From contig NZ_SWCJ01000010.1 in the NCBI RefSeq assembly GCF_005116665.1, positions 1 through 64,000 of the forward strand: DNA of 64,000 nt, in the 5' to 3' direction. Under the pieces are notes generated by a model, which had not been told where the DNA came from, did not search any database, and saw only the letters and a list, made by a program, of their open reading frames with translations. This stretch comes from Ferrimonas aestuarii. Its GTDB lineage: Bacteria; Pseudomonadota; Gammaproteobacteria; Enterobacterales; Shewanellaceae. Made by a program: the position numbers and the translations under genes. Below are positions 43,532 through 52,327 of the stretch, piece by piece (positions within the stretch are counted from its first letter, which is position 1; the number at the start of each line of letters is the position of its first letter).

Positions 43532-45397
43532 ATGATCGGAAAACAACGGGTAGTTACTACCCTGTTAGGCGGTGCACTGATAGCCAGTGCGGCCTTTGCA
43601 ACCTCTGCCGAAGGGGTCACCATTGCTGGCCCACAAGGTCAGACCAAAGCGATCACCATTGGGCCAACTAAGCCCACCGACACCCTATGGCGTCTTGCCA
43701 GTGCTTATCGTCCCGAAGGGGCGACGGTGTACCAAACCATGGTGGCCTTTTACGAAGCCAATCCGGATGCGTTTAGCAGCGATAACCTTAACGCGTTGGA
43801 AAAGCGCATGGTGCTGGTGCTGCCTACCACTGAAGCCGTTCTCGCCATTGATGCCGATGAAGCTAAGCGCCGCGCCAAAGCCGATGATAAGGCTTGGTCA
43901 TCAGGGGCAGTAACCCCGAAGGCGGCGACGTCCCCTGCTCCAAAGCCACAGCCGAAACCTAAGGTTGAATCTGCGCCTCCAGCTCAGCCCAAAACGGCGA
44001 CCAAACCTCAACCTAAGCCCAAGTATCAACCCTCTGCCAATGCGGAAGAGGTAGCTCACCTGCAAGCGCAGTTGGACCAGCAAAAAGTGGACTCCGAACA
44101 GCAGGTAAAACGCCTGCGAGCTGAACTGGGTCAGTCCATTGACGAGCTGGCACGAATGCTTGAGCAAAATGAGCTGCTCAAAGTTCGTGTGGAAGAGATG
44201 AGCCAGCAAATTCTGGCGCTACAAGATACCCTGGATGATCAGCAGCTGGTAAACCAAGACCTGATGAGTCAGTTAACTGCTGCGACAACGCCGCTGCCAG
44301 ATACCGACGAGTCGATCTCTGAGCCTGAGGCTGAGATGGGCATGTGGGAAGACATCTGGAGTAAGCCTTGGATTATCGGCATTTTAGCTGTGGTGCCCGC
44401 GGCGCTGCTGCTTGGCCTAATCTGGATGTTCCTGCGCCGTCGCTCTCCTGAGCCTGATGGCAGCATCGCTCAGATCTCTGATCCGGCGATGCCACTGTCT
44501 GAACCCAGTGCCACCTTAAAAGATCTGGAGCAAGAGTTGCCAGCCTCTAGTGCGGACTCTGAGCTCGGTGTGCAATTGGAGCCAGAAGCCGATGAGGAGG
44601 AAGCGGTTCAGTCTCTGCAGGAGCTTCTGCAAGAGCATCAAGCGATGGAAGATGAGCAGCAGGGCAAAGATTTTAACGATGAGCTGTTGGCTAATATGGC
44701 CATCAACGAGTTGGAGCCCGACTTAGATACTGTGATGTCTGAGCTTGGTGCCGCCTTAGACACCAACGAGGGTGCCAGCGAAACTAACGATGCGGTGGTG
44801 GATCTCAGTGCCTATGACAGCCCAACGGTGGACAGTGGCCTAGACGGTACCAATGATTTGACCATGGGCGCCGATGAAATTGATGCGCTATTGAATGAGC
44901 ACGCAGGTAGCGGTGCCAGCAGTGACGACAATTCGCTGTCGGGGCTGGATCTGGACCTGGACCTGAACACCAATAGCGAGCTGGATTCGCCTGCAGACCT
45001 TAGCACTACCGATGCCGATCTGCAGATGGACATGTCGTCATTCGATGAAACAACCCAGCCTGATCTCACCGCAGATAATGGCAGTGATGATGGCCAATAT
45101 ATCGATATCGACAAGTTGCTAGATGAATCTCAGAACGCCGAAGAGCCAGCCATTGAACCTTACAATGGGGTTTCCCTTGATCTGGATGAGCCGGAATTGG
45201 GTAACCTAATGGGCGACAGCAATGGGGTTGAAGAAGATGAAGAGGAGGGAGGATACAGCGCTAAGTTGGATCTAGCCCGAGCCTACATTGAGATTGAGGA
45301 TAAAGACAGCGCCCGTGCGCTACTTAAAGAGGTGATTGAAAAGGGCAGTGCTTTACAGAAGACCGAAGCCCAATCACTGCTTGAGCGGCTCTCTTAA
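43532..45397 (+). CDS. fimV: FimV-like polar hub / peptidoglycan-binding protein
   Basis: This is an inner-membrane protein of 621 residues that organises the cell pole, type IV pili and chemotaxis machinery in Pseudomonas, Vibrio and Shewanella relatives. It has a signal peptide, a LysM-like FimV N-terminal domain (TDTLWRLASAYRPEG, then MVAFYEANPDAF), a Pro/Lys linker, a coiled coil (about 170-250), one membrane helix (about 280-301) and a very acidic cytoplasmic part. The FimV C-terminal TPR-like motif (KLDLARAYIEIEDKDSARALLKEVI) closes it. The ATG is preferred over an upstream TTG (43514). Confidence 0.92.
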   Translation: MIGKQRVVTTLLGGALIASAAFATSAEGVTIAGPQGQTKAITIGPTKPTDTLWRLASAYRPEGATVYQTMVAFYEANPDAFSSDNLNALEKRMVLVLPTTEAVLAIDADEAKRRAKADDKAWSSGAVTPKAATSPAPKPQPKPKVESAPPAQPKTATKPQPKPKYQPSANAEEVAHLQAQLDQQKVDSEQQVKRLRAELGQSIDELARMLEQNELLKVRVEEMSQQILALQDTLDDQQLVNQDLMSQLTAATTPLPDTDESISEPEAEMGMWEDIWSKPWIIGILAVVPAALLLGLIWMFLRRRSPEPDGSIAQISDPAMPLSEPSATLKDLEQELPASSADSELGVQLEPEADEEEAVQSLQELLQEHQAMEDEQQGKDFNDELLANMAINELEPDLDTVMSELGAALDTNEGASETNDAVVDLSAYDSPTVDSGLDGTNDLTMGADEIDALLNEHAGSGASSDDNSLSGLDLDLDLNTNSELDSPADLSTTDADLQMDMSSFDETTQPDLTADNGSDDGQYIDIDKLLDESQNAEEPAIEPYNGVSLDLDEPELGNLMGDSNGVEEDEEEGGYSAKLDLARAYIEIEDKDSARALLKEVIEKGSALQKTEAQSLLERLS

Positions 45398-45416
45398 ACG
45401 TTGATTTTTATATACG

Positions 45417-45442
45417 AAGGCGGCCTAAGGGCCGCCTTTGTG
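45417..45442 (+). terminator. terminator of fimV
   Basis: AAGGCGGCC (45417-45425) pairs perfectly with GGCCGCCTT (45430-45438); the T tract is short. The miniature element begins 12 bp later. Confidence 0.75.
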
Positions 45443-45453
45443 TTTTATGCTTC

Positions 45454-45961
45454 AGGGGCTGTTTATCTTCGGTGATGAAATTTTGGTCTAGGATAACGGC
45501 TTTTAATCAAGGAAAACGATTGATGGCATAGTGGTTCTACGTTGAAATCGTTTGATGAAGAGAGATACCAATTGCAGTAATGGTCTGATGGTTCAGCTGA
45601 AATTAATCGGTTCTCAGGCAAGGCAGTAAAGCGAAGCTTTAGTGGGCCTAAAGAGAGGTTTGCTAACGCAGCATGAGGGCTGATTAAATCAGCCCTTCGG
45701 GAAGCACTCACAAGCCCCGACTCTGCGTTAGCGTTGTTCGAAAGGTATCAACATTCCTTCGCAGCGCTGCCTTGATTCAGAACTTGTGAGAGCTTCTGAA
45801 CTGCACAGAGCATTACTGAATTTGGTATAAATCCGTTAGTCAGACCCCTTCGGGCGCCGAGAACCCCATTGTTTGCTATCTAACCTGACACAAGCGGTGA
45901 GATTCAGAAGAAAAAGACCAGTTTGTGGCGCAAAAATGAGCACGGAAGGTCAACAGCCCCT
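45454..45961. mobile_element. miniature inverted-repeat element, copy 2 (~508 bp)
   Basis: It has the same organisation and orientation as the copy in epmC. The ends are AGGGGCTGTTTATCTTCGG and, on the opposite strand, AGGGGCTGTTGACCTTCCG. The similarity to copy 1 is highest from the left end through the inner unit and lower in the right ~110 bp. It contains no transposase. A short minus-strand frame here is part of the repeat and not a gene. It fills most of the fimV-truA gap. Confidence 0.82.
45565..45828. repeat. inner 264 bp inverted-repeat unit of copy 2
   Basis: ATACCAATTGCAGTAATG on the left is mirrored by ATACCAAATTCAGTAATG on the right, opposite strand. The length (264 bp) and offset from the left end (111 bp) equal those of copy 1. 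Confidence 0.75.
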
Positions 45962-46042
45962 AGTATCTGGCTGTCTCGATTTTCAATTTGACGCGGCACA
46001 GGTACAATACGCCCCCAAATTTTTGCAATACAAGGTCAGGTT

Positions 46043-46834
46043 ATGAAGATCGCGCTGGGTATCGAATATGACGGCAGTCGCTACTATGGTTGGCAACGCC
46101 AGCGGGAAGTGGTTGGCGTGCAGCAGCGGTTGGAGGAAGCCTTGACCGTGGTGGCTAATCAACCCATTGAGGTGTTCTGTGCCGGCCGGACCGATTCAGG
46201 TGTCCATGGTACAGGCCAGGTGGTGCATTTTGAAACCGATGCCGTGCGCCCTGAGCGTGCTTGGACTTTAGGGCTTAATGCCAACCTGCCCGATGACGTT
46301 GCCGTGCGTTGGGCAAAGCCGGTCTGTGACGAGTTCCACGCCCGCTTTTCGGCCACGGCGCGCCGGTATCGTTACATTATTTACAACCACAGATTTCGTC
46401 CTGCTATTTTGGGCAAAGGGGTTAGCCATTACTACCATCAGCTTGACGAAAAGCGGATGCATCAGGCTGGCCAACAACTGCTTGGTGAACACGATTTCAG
46501 CTCATTCCGCGCGGTTCAATGCCAATCTCGCTCACCTTGGCGCAATATTCATCATCTTTCGGTGTCCAGACGGAACCAATTTGTGATCATGGATATCAAA
46601 GCTAATGCCTTTGTGCATCACATGGTGCGCAACATTATTGGCTCCTTAATGGAAGTGGGTAAAGGTGAGCGCCCAGTGGAGTGGATTGCTGAGTTATTGG
46701 AGGCCAAAGATCGTAACCTAGCCGCCGCCACAGCGAAGGCTGAGGGGCTGTATCTGGTGCAGGTGGATTACCCCGAGGAGTTTGGCATTCCGAAGAGTGA
46801 GCCAGGTCCACTTTTTCTACCCGACCCGTTATAA
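46043..46834 (+). CDS. truA: tRNA pseudouridine synthase A (TruA)
   Basis: TruA makes pseudouridine at positions 38-40 of the anticodon arm. The 263-residue protein has the catalytic aspartate in GRTDSGVHG (Asp51) and the conserved [10 protein letters not shown] and [13 protein letters not shown] segments. AAGGTCAGG precedes the ATG. The native promoter region has been shortened by the insertion of the miniature element 80 bp upstream; a possible -10 (TACAAT) is visible near 46003. Confidence 0.95.
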   Translation: MKIALGIEYDGSRYYGWQRQREVVGVQQRLEEALTVVANQPIEVFCAGRTDSGVHGTGQVVHFETDAVRPERAWTLGLNANLPDDVAVRWAKPVCDEFHARFSATARRYRYIIYNHRFRPAILGKGVSHYYHQLDEKRMHQAGQQLLGEHDFSSFRAVQCQSRSPWRNIHHLSVSRRNQFVIMDIKANAFVHHMVRNIIGSLMEVGKGERPVEWIAELLEAKDRNLAAATAKAEGLYLVQVDYPEEFGIPKSEPGPLFLPDPL

Positions 46835-47060
46835 ATAAATCGACGAAGGTTCGCTGATTTTCAGCGCATTTTCGCGGAATATTATCGGGTTAGACCAGTT
46901 TTCAGTACCCTGATTTTGGCCTTTATGGTTTAATCTAGCCTACTTGGCTCACCGAGCCATAAACGAATTCCCAGAATCAGGCTACGCTTAAGCAAATGAT
47001 GGCCTGATTGCAGCAGATAACGGCCAGTTAGCGGCCAAATAACTACAGGACTTGCGACGA

Positions 47061-47954
47061 ATGAGTTGGTTAGAAAAAATCCTGCCTAAAAGTAAAACAG
47101 TCGCGGCTCGTCGCCACTCTGTGCCAGAAGGGGTATGGAGTAAGTGTGGAAAATGTGACCAGATCTTATATCGCGCCGAATTGGAGCGAAATCTGGAGGT
47201 GTGTCCTAAGTGTGACCACCACATGCGCATTGGAGCTCGCACCCGTCTGGAACGACTTTTCGATGAAAACACCATGGTGGAGATCGGCGCCGAGCTGGCT
47301 CCCCAGGATATATTGAAGTTTCGAGATTCCAAGAAGTACAAAGACCGCATCAGCCAAGGCGAAAAAGCCAGTGGTGAGAAAGACGCGCTGGTTGCCGCTG
47401 AAGGTAAGCTAAAAGGACAACCCGTTGTGGCGTGCTCGTTTGAGTTCTCCTTCATGGGCGGTTCTATGGCATCTGTGGTCGGCGCCCGTTTCGTGCGTGC
47501 CGTTGAGGTGTGCCTTGAGAAGAACCTGCCGTTGGTGTGCTTCTCAGCCAGTGGCGGGGCGCGCATGCAGGAAGCGCTATTTTCTCTAATGCAGATGGCC
47601 AAGACCTCTGCAGCGTTGGCCAAAATGAGTGAGCGCGGCTTGCCTTACATCTCTGTGCTGACTGACCCAACCATGGGCGGCGTTTCCGCCAGTTTGGCGA
47701 TGTTGGGTGACATCAACGTTGCCGAGCCTAAAGCTCTTATCGGTTTTGCTGGCCCACGGGTGATTGAGCAAACCGTGCGTGAACAGCTGCCGGAAGGCTT
47801 CCAGCGCAGTGAGTTCCTGCTGGAAAAAGGTGCCATCGACATGATCGTGGATCGCCGCGAAATGCGCGATACCTTGGCACGCCTGTTGGGTAAGTTTACC
47901 CACACCAAGGCAGAGCCACATGCCCCAGAGGCGCCGGTAGCCGAGGCAAAATAA
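47061..47954 (+). CDS. accD: acetyl-CoA carboxylase carboxyltransferase beta subunit AccD
   Basis: AccD is the zinc-ribbon half of the carboxyltransferase that makes malonyl-CoA together with AccA. The 297-residue protein has the four-cysteine zinc finger CGKC/CPKC (Cys29, 32, 48, 51), followed by the crotonase-like domain with [11 protein letters not shown] and [13 protein letters not shown]. The start is the ATG at 47061 (MSWLEKIL), typical for the family, not the TTG three codons earlier. It heads accD-folC-dedD with folC only 3 bp downstream. Confidence 0.96.
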   Translation: MSWLEKILPKSKTVAARRHSVPEGVWSKCGKCDQILYRAELERNLEVCPKCDHHMRIGARTRLERLFDENTMVEIGAELAPQDILKFRDSKKYKDRISQGEKASGEKDALVAAEGKLKGQPVVACSFEFSFMGGSMASVVGARFVRAVEVCLEKNLPLVCFSASGGARMQEALFSLMQMAKTSAALAKMSERGLPYISVLTDPTMGGVSASLAMLGDINVAEPKALIGFAGPRVIEQTVREQLPEGFQRSEFLLEKGAIDMIVDRREMRDTLARLLGKFTHTKAEPHAPEAPVAEAK

Positions 47955-47957
47955 CCG

Positions 47958-49214
47958 ATGCCAACTCAGGTACCTACTCTAAGCCAGTCCCTTGAGGACT
48001 GGCTTACTTTTATTCTGGCGGTACACCCTTCTGAGATCGAGATGGGGCTACCCCGAGTTCGTCAAGTGGCCGAAAACATGGGGCTGTTGCAGCTGCCTGA
48101 ATCGACCATCATCACCGTGGCGGGCACCAATGGCAAAGGCTCGACCTGCGCCATGATGGAGTCCATTTTGCTAGCGGGTGACTTCAGCGTCGGCGTATTT
48201 AGCTCGCCCCACCTGCACCGTTACAATGAGCGCGTTCGAATCAACCGTGAGGAGCTGGAAGACCGCGATCACATTGAGGCATTCTCAGCCATCAATGAGG
48301 CGCGGGGCGACATCCAACTGACCTTCTTTGAGTACTCCACCTTAGGGGCGCTGTATCTATTTGCCAAATATCGGCCGCAGGTGGTGCTGTTGGAGGTAGG
48401 GCTGGGTGGCCGATTGGATGCCACCAACATCATCGATGCGCACATGGCGGTGATCACCTCCATCGATCTTGACCATCAAGAATACCTGGGCAACACCCGG
48501 GAAGCGGTAGGCCGTGAGAAGGCTGGTGTGATGCGCCCACAATGTTTTGCCATTATTGGTGAGCCGTCGCCGCCGCAGTCATTGCTGGATTACGGCAACA
48601 AGATTGACGCCGGTTTATTGCTGGTTGGGGAAGATTTCTCCGGAGTGTTCTTTGAAGACAGCTGGCAGTTTGATGGTCAATTCCGAACCTTATCAAACCT
48701 GCCGATTCCGCAGCTCCCGAAAGCCAATGCCATCACCGCACTGGCGGCGCTGGAGTGCTATTTCCCAAGTTTGACCGACGCGCAGATCCGTCAAGGGCTG
48801 CAGCAGGCGCAACTGGCGGGGCGAATGCAGTGGCTGGCTGACAATGTGGTGACCGACGTGGCTCACAACCCTCATGCCTGTCGGCACTTGGCGCAGCAGT
48901 TGGCGCAAATAAAAGCCAAGCGTCAAGGTAAGGTGTGGGCGGTATGCGCCATGCTGGAGGACAAAGACATTGAATCCAGCTTAGCCCCGCTTTTGTCGGT
49001 CGTGGATCACTGGTTACCGGCGGCGCTGTCAGTCCCTCGGGGCAGCGATGGTAACCGCATTCAGCAGCAAACCGCAGCAAGTGCTTGTTATGGGGATGTG
49101 GCTGAGGCCATCGAGACGGCAAAATCACAAGCTGGTGAATTAGATCTAGTCATTGTGTTTGGCTCCTTTTACACTGTGGCACAGGCACAATCGGCAGTTT
49201 TGGGAGAGAGCTAG
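47958..49214 (+). CDS. folC: folylpolyglutamate / dihydrofolate synthase FolC
   Basis: FolC adds glutamate to dihydropteroate and to folates. The 418-residue protein is a Mur-ligase-like ATPase with the P-loop VAGTNGKGSTCAMMESIL, the GLGGRLDATN motif, TSIDLDHQEYLG with the metal-binding His, and DVAHNPHA. The stop is followed with no gap by the dedD start. It is central to the accD-folC-dedD operon. Confidence 0.95.
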   Translation: MPTQVPTLSQSLEDWLTFILAVHPSEIEMGLPRVRQVAENMGLLQLPESTIITVAGTNGKGSTCAMMESILLAGDFSVGVFSSPHLHRYNERVRINREELEDRDHIEAFSAINEARGDIQLTFFEYSTLGALYLFAKYRPQVVLLEVGLGGRLDATNIIDAHMAVITSIDLDHQEYLGNTREAVGREKAGVMRPQCFAIIGEPSPPQSLLDYGNKIDAGLLLVGEDFSGVFFEDSWQFDGQFRTLSNLPIPQLPKANAITALAALECYFPSLTDAQIRQGLQQAQLAGRMQWLADNVVTDVAHNPHACRHLAQQLAQIKAKRQGKVWAVCAMLEDKDIESSLAPLLSVVDHWLPAALSVPRGSDGNRIQQQTAASACYGDVAEAIETAKSQAGELDLVIVFGSFYTVAQAQSAVLGES

Positions 49215-49796
49215 TTGTCGGATCAACTTAAGAATCGAATTGTAGGGACCTTGGTACTCACGGCGTTGGCGGTCATTTTCCTGCCAAATTTACTGGACGG
49301 CGAGAAGACGCGCGTTGAGGAGAACTTTGCCACCATTCCTCTGCGTCCGGCGCAGTTGCCAGAGCCGGTACCCGAGCAGGCCTTCACTGCGATTCAAGAG
49401 GACGACAACCACTCCTCGGAACCCAAGCCGGAGCCGAAGGCGGATGTGGCGCAAACCCAGCCGGTGAAACCCGCGGAACAAACGGCTAAGGTCGCCGCGG
49501 AAAAAGTTAAACCACAAACCAAACCTGAGCCCAAGCCACAACCGCTTAAGCAGGGGTGGACACTTCAGGTGGGTACGTTTAAAAATGCTGACAACGTCAC
49601 TAAGTTGGTGGCGTCACTGAGAGAGCAGGGCTTTCGTGCTTACACCATCCCCGCGAAGCCAAAGCAAGGCCAGTTGAACCGCGTATTTGTGGGGCCGGAC
49701 ATCTCAAAAGCGAAGCTGCAGAAAGAGCAGCAACGCCTGGCTAAGACCAACAAGCTCAACGCCAGTCTGGTGCGCTATAAGGCCACTGATATATAG
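49215..49796 (+). CDS. dedD: SPOR-domain cell division protein DedD
   Basis: DedD is a bitopic inner-membrane protein that binds denuded glycan at the septum. The 193-residue product has an N-terminal membrane helix (about 9-27), a Pro/Lys/Glu-rich linker and a C-terminal SPOR domain (about 112-190, WTLQVGTFKNADNVTKLVASLREQG, then VFVGPD). The start is TTG right after the folC stop (TAGTTG), so translation is coupled; the N-terminus MSDQLKNRIVGTLVL fits the family. Confidence 0.92.
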   Translation: MSDQLKNRIVGTLVLTALAVIFLPNLLDGEKTRVEENFATIPLRPAQLPEPVPEQAFTAIQEDDNHSSEPKPEPKADVAQTQPVKPAEQTAKVAAEKVKPQTKPEPKPQPLKQGWTLQVGTFKNADNVTKLVASLREQGFRAYTIPAKPKQGQLNRVFVGPDISKAKLQKEQQRLAKTNKLNASLVRYKATDI

Positions 49797-49808
49797 GTAA
49801 ATATCTTG

Positions 49809-49834
49809 AAAGCCCGCAATTCGCGGGCTTTTTT
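49809..49834 (+). terminator. terminator of accD-folC-dedD
   Basis: AAGCCCGC (49810-49817) pairs with GCGGGCTT (49823-49830) and is followed by T residues. Confidence 0.9.
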
Positions 49835-49919
49835 GTGGATGAGATTTTTTAATGAGAAAGGCTGAAGCTTTTGTTAAAATTGCCGCCCAAACATATTGTT
49901 GGAGGCGATTAACGCTGTG

Positions 49920-50408
49920 ATGGTTTGGATTGATTACGCCATATTGGCGGTGGTGGGACTTTCGGTTCTCATCAGCCTAGTGCGAGGCTTCGCCCGTGAA
50001 GCTTTGTCACTTTTGGTATGGGTTTTGGCGTTCTTAGTGTCCAGCCGATTTTACGAAGATCTGGCGGTGTACCTCACCCAGATTGACGACCCGATGTTCC
50101 GCAATGGCGCATCCATTACTCTTCTTTTTATTGCAACCCTAATCCTCGGCGCCTTGGTTAACTACATTGTTGGCCAGATGGTGGACCGCACCGGCTTAAC
50201 CGGCACAGATCGGCTGCTTGGTGGGGTATTTGGAGCTGGGCGCGGCATCCTAGTGGTGGCTGCGATTCTCTTTTTCCTAGACAGTTTTACTGGTGCCTCC
50301 TCTTCCGAGTGGTGGGATCAGTCTGTATTGATCCCTGAGTTTTCAGCGATCATCGAGTGGTTCTTCGACCACCTGCAACAAAGCTCCAGCTTTTTGAAAA
50401 AAGTATAA
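49920..50408 (+). CDS. cvpA: CvpA family inner-membrane protein
   Basis: The 162-residue protein has four hydrophobic helices and an amphipathic C-terminus (EFSAIIEWFFDHLQQSSSFL). CvpA is linked to colicin V production and envelope stress tolerance in E. coli and usually precedes purF, as here. The start at ATG 49920 (MVWIDYA) gives the same length and N-terminus as E. coli CvpA as remembered. GGAGG at 49900-49904 is rather far away, so GTG 49917 is an alternative. Confidence 0.9.
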   Translation: MVWIDYAILAVVGLSVLISLVRGFAREALSLLVWVLAFLVSSRFYEDLAVYLTQIDDPMFRNGASITLLFIATLILGALVNYIVGQMVDRTGLTGTDRLLGGVFGAGRGILVVAAILFFLDSFTGASSSEWWDQSVLIPEFSAIIEWFFDHLQQSSSFLKKV

Positions 50409-50462
50409 TAAAACCATGACCCTACAAAACATGAACATCTTACCTAACAAGGACACTCAATA

Positions 50463-51977
50463 ATGTGTGGTATCGTTGGAATCGTTGCAAATTCGCCGGT
50501 TAACCAAACCATCTACGACGCCTTAACTGTGCTGCAGCACCGCGGTCAGGACGCCGCTGGTATTGTGACCGTAGATGGCGATGCGTTTCGTTTGCGCAAA
50601 GCCAATGGTTTGGTGAAAGACGTCTTTGAGATTAAGCACATGCATCGCTTGCAGGGAAACGTTGGCTTAGGCCATGTGCGTTATCCTACCGCAGGCAGCT
50701 CCAGCTCTTCAGAAGCTCAGCCTTTTTACGTGAACTCCCCGTTTGGTATCACTCTGGCCCACAACGGCAATTTGACTAACGCCAAAGAGCTTATTGATGA
50801 GATGGCTACCATGCGTCGTCACATTAATACCGGCTCGGACTCTGAGCTGCTGCTTAATGTGTTGGCTCACGAAGTGCAGACGATGCCCGGCTATCAACTG
50901 ACCTCTGATCAGGTATTTGATGCCGTCAGTCAGATGCACAAAAAAGTACGTGGTGCTTATGCTTGTGTGGCGCTGATCATCGGCCAAGGCATGGTGGCGT
51001 TCCGTGATCCTTACGGCATTCGCCCTCTGGTTTTGGGTAAGCGCAATGGCGATAAAGGCCAAGAGTACATGGTGGCTTCTGAGAGTGTGGCCCTGGACGC
51101 CGTTGGGTTTGAATATCTGCGCGACGTGGCACCTGGTGAAGCGATCTTTGTGGATAACCAAGGCCAGCTGTTCACCAAGCAGTGCGCTGAGAATCCACAA
51201 CTGGTGCCGTGCATCTTTGAGTTCGTCTATTTTGCCCGTCCAGATTCCACCATTGATGGCATCTCGGTATATGCCAGCCGCGTAAACATGGGCCGGAAAC
51301 TGGGTGCTAAGATTGCACGTGAGTGGGAAGACAACGACATCGACGTGGTTATTCCTATTCCAGAGACCTCCTGCGATATCGCGCTGCAAATCGCCAATGA
51401 GTTGGATCTGCCATACCGTCAGGGTTTTGTGAAAAACCGCTACGTGGGCCGTACCTTTATCATGCCGGGGCAGGAGCAGCGCAAGAAATCGGTTCGTCGC
51501 AAGCTCAATGCCATTGCCCAAGAGTTCAAGGGTAAGAACGTGCTGCTGGTGGACGATTCCGTCGTACGTGGCACCACCTCTGAGCAGATCATTGAGATGG
51601 CTCGAGAGTCTGGTGCTCGCAAGGTGTACTTTGCGTCCGCAGCGCCTGAGATTCGCTTCCCCAACGTGTATGGCATCGACATGGCGAGTGCCTCTGAGCT
51701 GATCGCCTATGGCCGTGACGTTGAAGAGGTGTGTCAGCACATCGGTGCCGATGGCCTTATCTACCAAGACCTGAAAGATCTTGTGGCGGCTGTCAGCGAA
51801 GAGAATCCAACGGTGAGCCGTTTCGATACTTCGGTATTCAACGGTGAGTACGTAACTCAGGATGTGGATCAGAGCTACCTGGATCAGCTGACGGAGAATC
51901 GTAACGACGATGCGAAGACCAAGCGAGACTCTGAGCAGAGTAGCAACCTCGAGATTCACAACGTGTGTCACCCATAA
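50463..51977 (+). CDS. purF: amidophosphoribosyltransferase PurF
   Basis: PurF makes phosphoribosylamine from PRPP and glutamine, the first committed step of purine synthesis. The 504-residue protein begins MCGIVGIV, where Cys2 is the glutaminase nucleophile once Met is removed. It has the glutamine amidotransferase region with [12 protein letters not shown] and HNGNLTN, and the PRPP motif [17 protein letters not shown]. It follows cvpA by 54 bp and is probably cotranscribed with it. No PurR-type operator was found upstream of cvpA. Confidence 0.97.
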   Translation: MCGIVGIVANSPVNQTIYDALTVLQHRGQDAAGIVTVDGDAFRLRKANGLVKDVFEIKHMHRLQGNVGLGHVRYPTAGSSSSSEAQPFYVNSPFGITLAHNGNLTNAKELIDEMATMRRHINTGSDSELLLNVLAHEVQTMPGYQLTSDQVFDAVSQMHKKVRGAYACVALIIGQGMVAFRDPYGIRPLVLGKRNGDKGQEYMVASESVALDAVGFEYLRDVAPGEAIFVDNQGQLFTKQCAENPQLVPCIFEFVYFARPDSTIDGISVYASRVNMGRKLGAKIAREWEDNDIDVVIPIPETSCDIALQIANELDLPYRQGFVKNRYVGRTFIMPGQEQRKKSVRRKLNAIAQEFKGKNVLLVDDSVVRGTTSEQIIEMARESGARKVYFASAAPEIRFPNVYGIDMASASELIAYGRDVEEVCQHIGADGLIYQDLKDLVAAVSEENPTVSRFDTSVFNGEYVTQDVDQSYLDQLTENRNDDAKTKRDSEQSSNLEIHNVCHP

Positions 51978-52000
51978 CCGGCGCTAACGGTTATGGATAG

Positions 52001-52026
52001 AAAAGCCCCGAACTTCGGGGCTTTTT
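52001..52026 (+). terminator. terminator of cvpA-purF
   Basis: AGCCCCG and CGGGGCT form a stem around AACTT with A4 before and T5 after. Confidence 0.9.
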
Positions 52027-52234
52027 AGTTTGTTCAGTCGTGAAAATTCAGATCGTTTTGCCAGGCACCTCAGATATTGCTGTTTTTATCTAAGACACGG
52101 CGCGATTTGGTTTAAAGCTGGGGCCGTTTAGACTCGGCATTCAAATTGGCTTGAAAGGTCATCTACGCCTAATGTTGGCAGAGCTTTCCCTGCTAACTTG
52201 TAATTTTTCTCTGCTGTTTTCCCTGACGGGCTCT

Positions 52235-52263
52235 GCGTCATATTTCCGTTACCTAATTGTCAT
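52235..52263 (+). promoter_or_regulatory. possible Pho box upstream of the PhoD-like gene
   Basis: Three 7 bp units with exact 11 bp spacing resemble the PhoB half-site CTGTCAT: GCGTCAT (52235), CCGTTAC (52246) and TTGTCAT (52257), matching 5, 4 and 6 of 7 positions. The function of the downstream gene makes phosphate control plausible. The remaining part of the 350 bp gap shows nothing else. Confidence 0.35.
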
Positions 52264-52327
52264 CCGACCAGTTTAGCTTGCTGTCCTTTAACTAAATCAA
52301 GCTCAAAACGTTAAGGGAATCGAACCG

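Noticed and set aside
49800..49919. PurR operator upstream of cvpA-purF
   Set aside because: No sequence close to ACGCAAACGTTTGCGT was found.
50709..51971. A 420-codon minus-strand frame opposite purF
   Set aside because: It is a shadow of purF, which has full family motifs; the antisense product shows no recognisable domain.
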